The notes under the pieces are model-generated. The model was not told the origin of the DNA. It worked only from the letters and a program-made list of their open reading frames with translations, and made no database searches. 64,000 bases of DNA from Streptomyces hygroscopicus. Its GTDB lineage: Bacteria; Actinomycetota; Actinomycetes; Streptomycetales; Streptomycetaceae. Location: assembly GCA_002021875.1 (NCBI GenBank), contig CP018627.1, positions 5,828,001-5,892,000 on the forward strand, written 5' to 3'. This document shows positions 16,786-25,475 of the stretch, in pieces. The position numbers and the translations under genes are program-made. The stretch's first letter is position 1; the number at the start of each line of letters is the position of its first letter.

Positions 16786-17697
16786 GTGTGTGTGAGACGT
16801 ACCTGGAGCCCTTCGGGGCCCTGCGACCTCGCGCGTAACCTCGGCGTGCTGCAGCGAGGCCCAGGGGATCCCGCGTTTCAGGTCGGCGCGGACGGCGCCT
16901 TCTGGCGGGCGAGCCGGACGCCGGCCGGGCCCGGGACCATACGGATCGCGCGCAAAGGTGCGGAGGTCGAAGGCCGGGCCTGGGGGCCGGGCGCGGAGTG
17001 GCTGCTGGACGGCCTGCCCGCCCTCCTCGGGGCGGACGACGACCCGTCCGCGTTCGTGCCCCGCCATCGGCTCGTCCACGAGGCGCACCGCCGCCACCCC
17101 GGTCTCCGGCTCATCCGCACCGGGCTGGTCCTGGAATCCCTGATTCCGTCGATCCTGGAGCAGAAGGTCACCGGCGTCGAGGCGTACCGCGCCTGGCGGC
17201 TGCTGCTCCAGCGCCATGGCGAGCCCGCGCCCGGTCCGGCCGAGGGGATGCGGATGCGGGTCATGCCCGATCCGCGTGCCTGGGCGTTGATCCCGTCGTG
17301 GGAGTGGCACCGCGCGGGCGTGGACACCAAGCGCTCCTCGACGATCCTGCGGGCCGTCCGGGTCGCCCTACGGCTGGAGGAGGCCACGTCCATGGACCTC
17401 GCCACCGCCTCCGCCCGGCTACAACTCATCCCGGGTATCGGGCCCTGGACGGCGGCGGAGACCCTGCAGCGCAGCAATGGCACCCCGGACGCGATCACGG
17501 TCGGGGATCTGCATCTGCCGCAGATCGTCGGCTACGCGCTCACCGGAGAGCGGGGTGCGGACGACGAGGCGATGCTCGAACTCCTGGCCCCCTACGCGGG
17601 CCAGCGCTACCGCGCGACCCGGCTGATCCTCCTGTCCGGCCGCACCCCACCCCGCCGCGCCCCCCGCTTCGCGGTCAGGGACTTCCGGACGATATAG
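16786..17697 (+). CDS. DNA-3-methyladenine glycosylase family protein (HhH-GPD)
   Basis: This 303-residue protein resembles AlkA-type base-excision glycosylases, which remove alkylated purines. The helix-hairpin-helix LIPGIGPWTAAETL (about 222-235) is followed by DAITVGDLHLPQIVGYALTG, where the Asp after Gly is the likely catalytic residue. LESLIPSILEQKVTGVEAYRAW upstream is also typical. The N-terminal 40 residues may be a divergent start (GTG at 16786 or 16792). The gene is isolated between inverted repeat blocks that face inward from both sides, which is unusual for a housekeeping repair gene. Confidence 0.85.
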   Translation: MCVRRTWSPSGPCDLARNLGVLQRGPGDPAFQVGADGAFWRASRTPAGPGTIRIARKGAEVEGRAWGPGAEWLLDGLPALLGADDDPSAFVPRHRLVHEAHRRHPGLRLIRTGLVLESLIPSILEQKVTGVEAYRAWRLLLQRHGEPAPGPAEGMRMRVMPDPRAWALIPSWEWHRAGVDTKRSSTILRAVRVALRLEEATSMDLATASARLQLIPGIGPWTAAETLQRSNGTPDAITVGDLHLPQIVGYALTGERGADDEAMLELLAPYAGQRYRATRLILLSGRTPPRRAPRFAVRDFRTI

Positions 17698-17700
17698 TCC

Positions 17701-18032
17701 CCGGTCCGCCTGTCACCGGGCAGGCGATCGGGCCACCGGCGGGAAGCCATCGGTGAGGCGGGAGGCTCCCGCCTCCGCCCAGTATGCGGATCCAGGTGCC
17801 ACCGGCGGTCCGGAGCCGGGAAAGCGGCCTGTGCCATTAGCGCGCGGCGGCCGGAGGGGCACTCCCCTCGTCCATCCGGCGCCCTCACGCTGAACGCGGG
17901 ACGGGCTGACGTCCTGTGCCACCGGCGGATGACCGCGGGCCGACGGAAGGGGGCGGGGGCCACCCCCGCCCAGCACCCGGCCTCGGGGCTGAACACAGGA
18001 CGGGCAGGCGCCCTGCGCCACCGGCGGGCGGT
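17701..18032 (-). repeat. Inverted counterpart of the repeat array downstream of the glycosylase
   Basis: Read on the minus strand, this stretch has the same blocks as the 16155-16745 array (GGTGGCACAGG, GGGCGCCTGCCCGTCC, CAGCCCCGAGGCCGGGTGCT), with about four diverged units. It lies inside copy B of the 159-bp repeat, mirroring the left side. Confidence 0.65.
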
Positions 18033-18191
18033 CGCCGACGAGGCGGGAGGGGGCGGGGTCGCAGGGGTGGTGTCCTGGACGCTTACGTGTATTTGTGGCG
18101 CCAATCTCCGACCCACCCAACGCCCCCGGCCAATGGCGCCGTAAATATACGGTCCAGGGCGCCGCCCCGGAGGCCCCGCACCCGGCACCCA
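18033..18191 (-). repeat. 159-bp inverted repeat, copy B
   Basis: Reverse-complement partner of 15993-16151 with two mismatches. Its foldback core is at 18069-18163. It lies between the glycosylase 3' end and the convergent nucleotidyltransferase gene. Confidence 0.85.
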
Positions 18192-18303
18192 TCCCCGGAC
18201 CCACCGCGCACCACCCACGCACCCGCACCGCACCACGCACCCGCACCGCACCCCACCGCGCAACCCAGCGCCCCCAGGGCAACCCCGCCCTACGGCACCC
18301 CCG
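18192..18303. other. C-rich spacer before the nucleotidyltransferase stop
   Basis: Low-complexity CACCGCACC-type sequence with short repeats (CACGCACCCGCACCGCACC). It mirrors, loosely, the region left of copy A. No gene. Confidence 0.5.
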
Positions 18304-19410
18304 TCACTGGTCGGACGAGAAGCGGACCGCCCCCGCCGGGATGTCCGCCCCGCACCACACGCGTACGCCGTCCCGCAGCTCGTTGTCCGGGCCGACCAGC
18401 GCGCCGTCCCCGACCACCGCGCCCTGCAGCACCGTACGGGCACCGATGCGTGCCCCCGCGCCGACGAGCGAGTCGCGCACCTGAGCGCCCTCCTCCACGA
18501 CGGCGCCCTCCAGCAACGTGCTGCCGTCGATGCGCGCGCCCGCGCCCACCCGGGCCTGGGGGCCGATGACCGTGCCGCCGGTCAGCTTGGCGTCGCCCGC
18601 GACCGAGGCGCTGTCCAGGACGAGGCGGTCACCGCAGCGCCCCGGTACGGCCGGGGAGGGGGCCCGGCCCAGCACCAGGTCCGCGGAGCCGCGGACGAAG
18701 GCTTGGGGGGTGCCGAGGTCGAGCCAGTACGTGGAGTCGACCATGCCCTGCAGATGCGCGCCCGCGGCCAGCAGACCGGGGAAGGTCTCGCGTTCGACGG
18801 AGACGGGGCGGTCGGCGGGGATGGTGTCGATGACCGAGCGGTTGAAGACGTACGCGCCCGCGTTGATCTGGTCGGTGACGATCTCCTCGGGGGTCTGCGG
18901 CTTCTCCAGGAAGGCGGTGACCCGGCCCTGCTCGTCGGTGGGCACCAGCCCGTACGCGCGGGGGTCGGGGACCCGGGTGAGGTGCAGCGAGACATCGGCG
19001 CCCGTCGTGCGGTGGTTGTCGACGAGGGCGCGGATGTCGAGGCCGGTGAGGATGTCGCCGTTGAAGATCAGCACCGGGTCGTCGGGGCCCGAGCGCAGCC
19101 GGGAGGCGACGTTGCGGATGGCGCCGCCGGTGCCGAGGGGTTCCTCCTCCGTGACGTACTCCAGGTGCAGGCCGAGCGCGGAGCCGTCACCGAAGTACGG
19201 CTCGAAGACCTCCGCCAGATAGGAGGTGGCGAGCACGATGTGCTCGACCCCGGCGGCGCGGGCGCGGGCGAGTTGGTGGGTCAGAAACGGAACGCCGGCC
19301 GCCGGGACCATCGGCTTGGGAGTGTGCACCGTCATCGGGCGCAACCGGGTTCCCTTGCCGCCGACCAGGAGGATCGCCTCTGGCGATGGCGTTGCTGGCG
19401 CAATGGTCAC
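18304..19410 (-). CDS. Sugar-1-phosphate nucleotidyltransferase (mannose-1-P guanylyltransferase-like)
   Basis: This 368-residue protein has the nucleotidyltransferase signature ILLVGGKGTRLRPMT with PKPM (residues about 13-35), the LIFNGDILTGLD metal site (about 110) and a C-terminal left-handed beta-helix of hexapeptide repeats (about 255-360). It would make an NDP-sugar, most likely GDP-mannose, from the product of ManB at 0.9-2.2 kb; nucleotide specificity cannot be proven from sequence. ATG at 19410 is the start. It is followed downstream by the inverted-repeat block. Confidence 0.88.
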   Translation of the reverse strand: MTIAPATPSPEAILLVGGKGTRLRPMTVHTPKPMVPAAGVPFLTHQLARARAAGVEHIVLATSYLAEVFEPYFGDGSALGLHLEYVTEEEPLGTGGAIRNVASRLRSGPDDPVLIFNGDILTGLDIRALVDNHRTTGADVSLHLTRVPDPRAYGLVPTDEQGRVTAFLEKPQTPEEIVTDQINAGAYVFNRSVIDTIPADRPVSVERETFPGLLAAGAHLQGMVDSTYWLDLGTPQAFVRGSADLVLGRAPSPAVPGRCGDRLVLDSASVAGDAKLTGGTVIGPQARVGAGARIDGSTLLEGAVVEEGAQVRDSLVGAGARIGARTVLQGAVVGDGALVGPDNELRDGVRVWCGADIPAGAVRFSSDQ

Positions 19411-19482
19411 GTAACGTCTCTGCTTCCTGCTGGGGCTCGCCGGTCGGCGGCCAGTGTATGCAGATCCCCGGACCGCGCCTGA

Positions 19483-21177
19483 TCAGCGCCCCTGGAGGCG
19501 GGCGGCTGTCTTCCGTACCGAACCGAGCTTCTTGTAGAGGTCCTTGCCCGGGCACTCGGTGGCAAAGCCGTCGCGGTGACCTGCGATCACATGGAGCTTC
19601 ACGTTGGCGCCCTTTTTGTACTTGTTGCCGCCGCCGGACACCAGATGCGTGGTGCCACGCGGATTTCGCTTGAAGAGGCCCAGTTTCCACGCGGTGAGCT
19701 TGGCGATGGCCTTCACGGCCTTGGCCGGGGGCTTCTTGGCGGAGAAAGTACCGAGGACAGCGACGCCCATGCTGTTGGTGTTGAAGCCCAGCGTGTGCGC
19801 TCCGCGTACGGCTTTGGTCACACCACCGGAGCGGCCTTCGTAGATTTTTCCGCACTTGTCGATGGTGAAGTTGTAGCCGTAATCGCGCCATCCCAGGCTC
19901 TTCACGTGGTAGCGGTAGATACTGCGCAAAACGGAGGGCGCCTGGGAGCAGCTGTACTTATTGCCCGTCACGGTGTGGTGGACGAAGGTGACCTTCACGG
20001 TCTTGCTGTAGACGTGGCCCGTTTCACGGATCTTCTCGTCGGCGCCCCAGCCCGCGCGGGTGACGATGCTGGGCCGCGGCGCGCTGTAGCGGGCGGCGTT
20101 CGCCTTGGCCGCCTCCTCGGCGAGTGCGCTGGGCGGCGGGGTGATGGCGCCGGGCGGCGGCGTGGGCTGGGTGGAGTGAGTGGAGTGGGTGGAGGGGTAC
20201 GGCAGCGGCTTGGCGGATGACCCGGAGGGTCTGGGGGACGGCTTCGCGGACCACCTGGAGGGCCAGGACGGCTTGACGGATGGCCTGGAGGGCCTGGGGG
20301 GTCTGAGGGACGGCCTCGCGGACCACCTCGAGGGCCCCCAGGACGGCCCCGCCGACGGCCTCGCACCCGGCGCGGCACCCCCTGCCGTCGGCGCCGGATG
20401 CGCCGGAAGGGCACGCAGTACGGCCCGGTCCGGGGGTGGCGGCGCCGGGGCCTCGCCGGGATCGATCAGCTCCAGCCGCAGCCCGGACGGCAGCGCCGCC
20501 GACCGGGCACCGGCGCCTGGGCCCCCATCCGCACTCGCGTCTGCGGCAGCGCCCCCGCCCGCGTCCACACCGGCACCCCCACCCGCATCAGCGCCCCCAC
20601 CCGCATCCACACCGGCACCCCCACCCGCATCAGCGCCCCCACCCGCATCCGCACCCGCGCCCGCACCCCCGCCGGTCACCGCCACCCCTTCCGGCCGCAC
20701 CCGCGCCTGGACCCCGTCCGAGTCGCCCACCCACAGCGGTGCGGTGCCGCCGTGGGCCCGTACGCCCCGGAGTTCGGGCGAGTCGGGGTCGGGGCCCTCG
20801 TCCCCGTACGGCAGCAGCTCGCGCCATGGGGACCATTCGCCGCCGACCGCGCGGGTGCGGACCTGCACCCGGCCGTGGAGGTCGGCGGAGGGCTGGTCCC
20901 AGACGACGCCGACGAGCGAGAACGGCCGTACGCGCGACGCGGCGACCCCCCGGTCGGCCGGGGCCGGGGCCGGGGCCGGAGCGTCGCCGCCGGGCGCGAC
21001 CACACCCCGGTCGAGTCCGTCCGCCACGAGGGGAAGGAGCGGCAGCGACTGCGTGGAGCCGGAGGATGCGGCGGTCCGCTCGGCCCGGGCGTGGGCGGGG
21101 CCGGGATAGACGGCGAGGGGCAGGGCGAGGGCGGCGGTGCACGCGACGCCGATCGAGGATGCCAGGTATGCACGCAT
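19483..21177 (-). CDS. Secreted N-acetylmuramoyl-L-alanine amidase (PGRP/Amidase_2)
   Basis: This 564-residue exported protein has a signal peptide (residues about 1-31), a beta-rich region to about 140, a long low-complexity Gly/Ala/Asp then Pro/Ser/Arg linker (about 170-345), and a C-terminal peptidoglycan-recognition amidase domain. Zinc-site elements are FVHHTVTG, GYNFTID and AGHRDGFATECPG, so it should cleave the MurNAc-L-Ala bond. ATRAGWGADE-type sequence (TRAGWGADEKIRE) marks the domain start. It follows the nucleotidyltransferase in reverse order, 72 nt upstream on the same strand. Confidence 0.9.
   Translation of the reverse strand: MRAYLASSIGVACTAALALPLAVYPGPAHARAERTAASSGSTQSLPLLPLVADGLDRGVVAPGGDAPAPAPAPADRGVAASRVRPFSLVGVVWDQPSADLHGRVQVRTRAVGGEWSPWRELLPYGDEGPDPDSPELRGVRAHGGTAPLWVGDSDGVQARVRPEGVAVTGGGAGAGADAGGGADAGGGAGVDAGGGADAGGGAGVDAGGGAAADASADGGPGAGARSAALPSGLRLELIDPGEAPAPPPPDRAVLRALPAHPAPTAGGAAPGARPSAGPSWGPSRWSARPSLRPPRPSRPSVKPSWPSRWSAKPSPRPSGSSAKPLPYPSTHSTHSTQPTPPPGAITPPPSALAEEAAKANAARYSAPRPSIVTRAGWGADEKIRETGHVYSKTVKVTFVHHTVTGNKYSCSQAPSVLRSIYRYHVKSLGWRDYGYNFTIDKCGKIYEGRSGGVTKAVRGAHTLGFNTNSMGVAVLGTFSAKKPPAKAVKAIAKLTAWKLGLFKRNPRGTTHLVSGGGNKYKKGANVKLHVIAGHRDGFATECPGKDLYKKLGSVRKTAARLQGR
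20560..20655. repeat. 42-bp tandem repeat in the amidase linker
   Basis: About two copies of a 42-bp unit (CACCGGCACCCCCACCCGCA and onward) code for GGGADAGGGAGVDA-type peptide in the amidase linker. Boundaries are approximate. Confidence 0.65.
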
Positions 21178-21305
21178 GATTGAAATCGTCTACATAAGGG
21201 GACAAACCTGTCCATTCGGAAGAGCGGGCAGGTCGCGGACCGTCCGCTTGGCCAAGCCCCACCGACCCCGTCCGCGCCGCATCTTCGGCGCGTAGTCTTG
21301 CGCGC

Positions 21306-22058
21306 GTGAACGCCACCGATCGCACCCCCGCCGACCTGCTGGGATCCGCGCTCGCCGCGGACCCGCCCCGCCCGCTCGTGACCTTCTACGACGACGCCAC
21401 GGGCGAACGTGTCGAACTCTCCGTGGCCACCTTCGCCAATTGGGTGGCGAAGACCGCCAATCTGCTCCAGGACGATCTGGCCGCCGCGCCGGGCGACCGA
21501 TGCGCACTGCTGCTGCCCGCCCACTGGCAGACCGCCGTGTGGCTGGTGGCCTGCTCCTCGGTCGGGGTCCTCGTGGACATCGGGGGCGACCCGGCCTCCG
21601 CCGATCTCGTCGTCAGCGGCCCGGACACCCTCAAGGAGGCACGGGAGTGCTCCGGTGAGCGGGTGGCGCTGTCGCTGCAGCCGCTGGGTGGCCGGTTCCC
21701 CCAGCTGCCGGAGGGGTTCGCGGACTACGCCGTGGAGGTGCCCAGCCAGGGCGACCGTTTCGCCCCGTACTCCCCGGTGGATCCGGAGGCGCCCGCGCTG
21801 GCCGTCGGCGGTGTGGAGCTGACGAGCGCGGAGGTGGTGGAGCGGGCGCAGGCCGACGCCGCGGCGCAGGGGCTCGGGCCCGGTTCGCGGATCCTCTCGG
21901 GGCTTGCTTACGACCACTGGGAGGGACTGTCGTACGGGCTGTACGCACCGCTGGCCACCGGCGGTTCGGTGGTGCTCTGCCGCCATCTGGACCGGCTGGA
22001 CGAGAAGGGGCTGGCGGGGCGCAAGGAGAGCGAGCGCGTCACCGCCACCATGCCCTGA
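21306..22058 (+). CDS. TIGR03089 family protein
   Basis: This 250-residue protein resembles the N-terminal part of AMP-binding enzymes (LLGSALAADPPRPLVTFYDD, TFANWVAKTANLLQDDL, CALLLPAHWQTAVWLVACSSVG) but lacks the phosphate-binding loop and the C-terminal domain, as in the actinobacterial TIGR03089 family. Function is unknown and adenylation is unlikely. GTG at 21306 is the start. It is divergent from the amidase gene and upstream of the LCP genes. Confidence 0.85.
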   Translation: MNATDRTPADLLGSALAADPPRPLVTFYDDATGERVELSVATFANWVAKTANLLQDDLAAAPGDRCALLLPAHWQTAVWLVACSSVGVLVDIGGDPASADLVVSGPDTLKEARECSGERVALSLQPLGGRFPQLPEGFADYAVEVPSQGDRFAPYSPVDPEAPALAVGGVELTSAEVVERAQADAAAQGLGPGSRILSGLAYDHWEGLSYGLYAPLATGGSVVLCRHLDRLDEKGLAGRKESERVTATMP

Positions 22059-22372
22059 GGCCACGGCCACAGCCACGGCCACAACTCCCTGGGGCCGACC
22101 ACCCCACCCCGAAACCACCCCGAGACGACTCCGAAACCACTCCGCAGCCGCCCCACCCCAGACCTCAGACCCCACGCCCCACCCCCCTTCCCACCCCTGA
22201 CCCGTCCGGCGGACCGCGGGCCGAGTCCACGGGCCGCGTCGCCCACCCCGCGCGATGATCTACGGATACGTACAACCATGTACGGGCTTCGCATGTCTGT
22301 TCCGTCAATCGGTATCCCGGCATGCGATGCCGCTCCGCCCGCCGGGCGGAAGACGGGTGGGAGGACGCGGAC
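22059..22372. other. Gap before the first LCP gene with a short palindrome
   Basis: The first 150 nt are a low-complexity ACC/CCA-rich stretch. A 16-bp palindrome, CGTACA-acca-TGTACG, lies at 22269-22284, about 90 nt before the LCP start, and is a candidate operator. No gene is seen. Confidence 0.5.
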
Positions 22373-23491
22373 GTGACGACCGACAGCTCTGAGCCTGCGC
22401 CGAGACGCAGGCGCCGCTGGCCGCGTGTTCTCGCGCTGGGCGTGGCCATGCTGGTGCTGTCGGTCGCCGGGGCGGGGTGGTGGTTCTACGAGCGCCTCGA
22501 CGGCAATATCCGCACCGATACCCGGACCGCGGACGAGCTGAGGAAGTACGAGGCCGAGCGGCCGGTGTCGGTGGTGCGGGACGCGCAGAACATCCTGCTG
22601 ATCGGCTCCGACAACCGGGGCGGCAAGGGCAACGGCAAATACGGCAAGGACACCGGCACTCAGCGCTCGGACACCACGATCCTGCTGCATCTGCAGGCCG
22701 GTGGAAAGAGCGCCACCGCCGTCTCCATCCCCCGCGATCTGATGGTGGACATCCCGGCCTGCGACCAGCCGGACGGAAAGCGGGCCCGGGCCCGGTTCGC
22801 CCAATTCAATTGGGCGTTCGAGGCCGGTGGCGCGGCCTGTTCGATCCGCACCGTCGAGAAGCTGACCGGGATCCGCGTCGACCACCATCTGATCGTGGAC
22901 TTCAGCGGCTTCAAGCGGCTGGTGAACGCGGTCGGCGGGGTGGAGATGTGCCTGAAGGAGCCCGTGGACGACGATGACGCGCATCTGAAGCTGCCCGCGG
23001 GCCGTCAGGTCCTCCACGGGGAACAGGCGCTGGGCTATGTGCGCGCCCGGTACAGCATCGGCGACGGCAGCGACACGGAGCGCATCGGCAGACAACAGGA
23101 GTTCATGGGCTCGCTTGTGAAGAAAGTGCAGAGCAATGGTGTGCTGCTCAATCCGGCGAAGCTGTATCCGGTGCTCAACGCGGCGACGTCCTCGCTGACC
23201 ACGGATCCGGGGCTGGATTCGCTCAAAGATCTGTACGCGCTGGTGCGCGGAGTGCGGGACATCCCGCGGGAGAAGATCCGGTTCCTCACGATTCCGCGGC
23301 AGCCCTACACGTACAACAAGAACCGGGATGAGCTCGTCCAGCCCGACGCCGACCACTTGTTCCGGCAGTTGCGGCTGGATCGCCCGGTGCCGGTGGCCCA
23401 TACCGTCACCGCCTCGACGGGCGGCGACCAGAAGGCCGGCAACCTCAACCCGTACCAAGGGACGACGGCCGCGCGAGGCATCTGCGAGTAA
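22373..23491 (+). CDS. LCP family wall-polymer ligase, short form
   Basis: This 372-residue protein has an N-terminal membrane helix (residues about 15-36) and an extracytoplasmic LytR-CpsA-Psr domain: ILLIGSDNRGGKG, RSDTTILLHL, SIPRDLMVDIPAC, YVRARYSIGDGSDTERIGRQQ. LCP proteins move lipid-linked glycopolymers onto peptidoglycan or arabinogalactan-like acceptors. It has no C-terminal LytR_C domain. GTG at 22373 is chosen because GGAGGA lies 7 nt upstream; the frame extends further 5' without a good site. It is the first of three LCP genes in a row. Confidence 0.9.
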   Translation: MTTDSSEPAPRRRRRWPRVLALGVAMLVLSVAGAGWWFYERLDGNIRTDTRTADELRKYEAERPVSVVRDAQNILLIGSDNRGGKGNGKYGKDTGTQRSDTTILLHLQAGGKSATAVSIPRDLMVDIPACDQPDGKRARARFAQFNWAFEAGGAACSIRTVEKLTGIRVDHHLIVDFSGFKRLVNAVGGVEMCLKEPVDDDDAHLKLPAGRQVLHGEQALGYVRARYSIGDGSDTERIGRQQEFMGSLVKKVQSNGVLLNPAKLYPVLNAATSSLTTDPGLDSLKDLYALVRGVRDIPREKIRFLTIPRQPYTYNKNRDELVQPDADHLFRQLRLDRPVPVAHTVTASTGGDQKAGNLNPYQGTTAARGICE

Positions 23492-23718
23492 AAGCACGTT
23501 AAGGGCGGGCCACGAATCGTGAAGGATGAGATAAGGATTGGGCAGATTGCCCAGTTGTAGGGAAGTGGAATTTGTCACCGGCGTCGCTTGACGCTGATCT
23601 GGGCGGATAGTGTGAGCGATCCGGTGCGCTCTACGAGGTGGCCGCGCACTGCACCAAGACAGATGGAGCGCCTTGAGGGGGAGGCGCCGCGTGGCACCGA
23701 CGGAGGACACAGACGACC
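23492..23718. promoter_or_regulatory. Leader between two LCP genes
   Basis: A 6-bp hairpin, TGGGCA-gat-TGCCCA (23539-23553), lies 50 nt after the first LCP stop, and a GGAGGA ribosome site precedes the next GTG. A TTGACG near 23588 lacks a well-spaced -10 box. No gene. Confidence 0.35.
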
Positions 23719-25413
23719 GTGGACGCGCAAGGCCCTGGCGGGGCAGGTGACTTCGACCCAGCCGATCAGTGGGTGTTCGACCCGAATACGGGCAATTACG
23801 AGCTGCGGCTGAACGACGCCGAGACATCGGCGGACGACACCACGGAGCTGCGACGGGTCTCCAGATCGTCGAGCCGTGACGACGCCACCGACTCCGAACC
23901 CAGGGGGCGCCGGCGGGCGGCCAAACGGGAGTCGGAGAAGGAGAAGGCGACGGGCCCGGTCAGCCGTCGCAAGCCGAAGCCGAAGAAGTCGAAGACGAGG
24001 AAGGCGCTGTACTGGGGCAGCGGCACCCTGGCCTTCCTGCTGGTGGGCGGTTCTGCCGCGGCGTACTTCGTCTATCAGCAGCTCAACAACAACATCAGCA
24101 AGGTCGACGTCGGCGAGAACAACGCCGCGGTCTCCGACGGCCCGATGAACATCCTGCTGATCGGCACCGACCGGCGCGACGGCAAGGGCAACGAGGGGTA
24201 CGGCGACGCGGGGAGCGTCGGTCACGCCGACACCACGCTGCTCTTCCATGTCTCGGAGGACCGGTCCAACGCGACCGTGCTGTCCATTCCGCGCGACATG
24301 ATCACCGACATCCCGAACTGTCGTACGAAGCAGAAAGACGGTTCCTTCAAGAGCATCCCGGGCGAGTCGGAGGTGCGCTTCAACACCAGCCTGGGCCAGG
24401 AGGGGCGCGACCCCGGCTGCACCTGGCAGACGGTCGAGAAGCTCACCGGGCTGGAGATCGACCACTTCATGATGGCCGACTTCAACGCGGTCAAGGAGAT
24501 GTCCTCGGCGGTCGGCGGGGTCGAGGTGTGTCTCGCCAAGGACGTCAACGACCCCAAGTCGCATCTGAACCTCAAGAAGGGCCGCCATACGATCAAGGGC
24601 GAGGAGGCGCTGGCGTTCGTCCGGACCCGGCACACCGTCGGCTTCGGCGGCGACCTGGACCGCATCAAGCTCCAGCAGCAGTTCCTGAGCTCGCTGATGC
24701 GCAAGATGAAGGACAGCGGGACGCTCACCAGCCCGGGCAAGATGTGGGACCTGGCCCAGACCGCCACCAAGGCGCTCACCGTGGACACCGGGATCGGCAC
24801 CGTCAACAAGCTGGCCTCGCTGGGGAAGAACCTGAGCAAGGTCGACCTCAAGAACGTCACCTTCGCGACCGTCCCGGTCGTCGACAACACCGACGGTGCG
24901 ACCGTGCTGCTCGACAAGACCAAGGCCGAGCCGCTGTTCTCCATGGTCCGCCAGGACGTGTCCCTGACCGAGGTCAAGAAGAAGGAGAAGGCGGCCAAGG
25001 ACGAGCAGGCGGCGCGGCTGAAGGGGCCCAAGTCCGATCCCGCCGATGTCCGGGTCAAGGTGCTCAACGGCAGCGGGCAGTTCGGCGCCGCCCAGGAGAC
25101 CGTCGACTGGATGCAGAACACCGAGGGGATGCTCCTCACCAGCAACGGCGGAAACGCTCCGGCAGAGCTGAAGAAGTCGACGCTCGAGTACGCTCCCAAC
25201 CAGGCCGACCAGGCGCGTCGGCTGGCCGACAGCATGGGGCTGCCCGCCTCCGCCATGAAGGAAGGCACGAAGGACGCCGAGCCTAAGGCGGAGATGAACC
25301 TGACGCTGGGCGCGGACTTCAAGGGCGCCGGCACACCGATCTCCGCTCCGGCGAAGGCGCCGAAGGACATTCAGAGGGTCGAGGCCGACGACAAGAACGT
25401 CTGCGCCAAGTGA
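23719..25413 (+). CDS. LCP family protein with LytR_C domain
   Basis: This 564-residue protein has a charged cytoplasmic N-terminus (about 1-95), a membrane helix (about 97-118), an LCP domain (about 140-330; NILLIGTDRRDGKGNEGYGD, HADTTLLFHV, SIPRDMITDIPNC, FVRTRHTVGFGGDLDRIKLQ) and a C-terminal LytR_C domain (about 445-545; DVRVKVLNGSGQFGAAQE). The role is attachment of wall glycopolymers. GTG at 23719 is the start. Its stop overlaps a possible GTG of the next LCP gene. Confidence 0.92.
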   Translation: MDAQGPGGAGDFDPADQWVFDPNTGNYELRLNDAETSADDTTELRRVSRSSSRDDATDSEPRGRRRAAKRESEKEKATGPVSRRKPKPKKSKTRKALYWGSGTLAFLLVGGSAAAYFVYQQLNNNISKVDVGENNAAVSDGPMNILLIGTDRRDGKGNEGYGDAGSVGHADTTLLFHVSEDRSNATVLSIPRDMITDIPNCRTKQKDGSFKSIPGESEVRFNTSLGQEGRDPGCTWQTVEKLTGLEIDHFMMADFNAVKEMSSAVGGVEVCLAKDVNDPKSHLNLKKGRHTIKGEEALAFVRTRHTVGFGGDLDRIKLQQQFLSSLMRKMKDSGTLTSPGKMWDLAQTATKALTVDTGIGTVNKLASLGKNLSKVDLKNVTFATVPVVDNTDGATVLLDKTKAEPLFSMVRQDVSLTEVKKKEKAAKDEQAARLKGPKSDPADVRVKVLNGSGQFGAAQETVDWMQNTEGMLLTSNGGNAPAELKKSTLEYAPNQADQARRLADSMGLPASAMKEGTKDAEPKAEMNLTLGADFKGAGTPISAPAKAPKDIQRVEADDKNVCAK

Positions 25414-25475
25414 CCTCACCGGCCAATCCACCCTCTTCCATTGGGCCGGACGACAGACAGACGGCAGGAGGCCCG

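Noticed and set aside
15750..16838. 362-codon plus-strand frame across the inverted repeat and array
   Set aside because: The translation is repeat-derived, has no domain and overlaps the glycosylase start.
17607..18443. Open frame crossing copy B of the inverted repeat
   Set aside because: It overlaps the 3' ends of two real genes and reads repeat DNA; no start signal or domain.
21306..22058. Frameshifted remnant of a full AMP-ligase
   Set aside because: The length and missing C-terminal domain match the TIGR03089 family, and there is no continuing homology downstream.
23588..23620. Vegetative promoter TTGACG with GATAGT
   Set aside because: The spacing is only about 12 nt, too short for a standard promoter.
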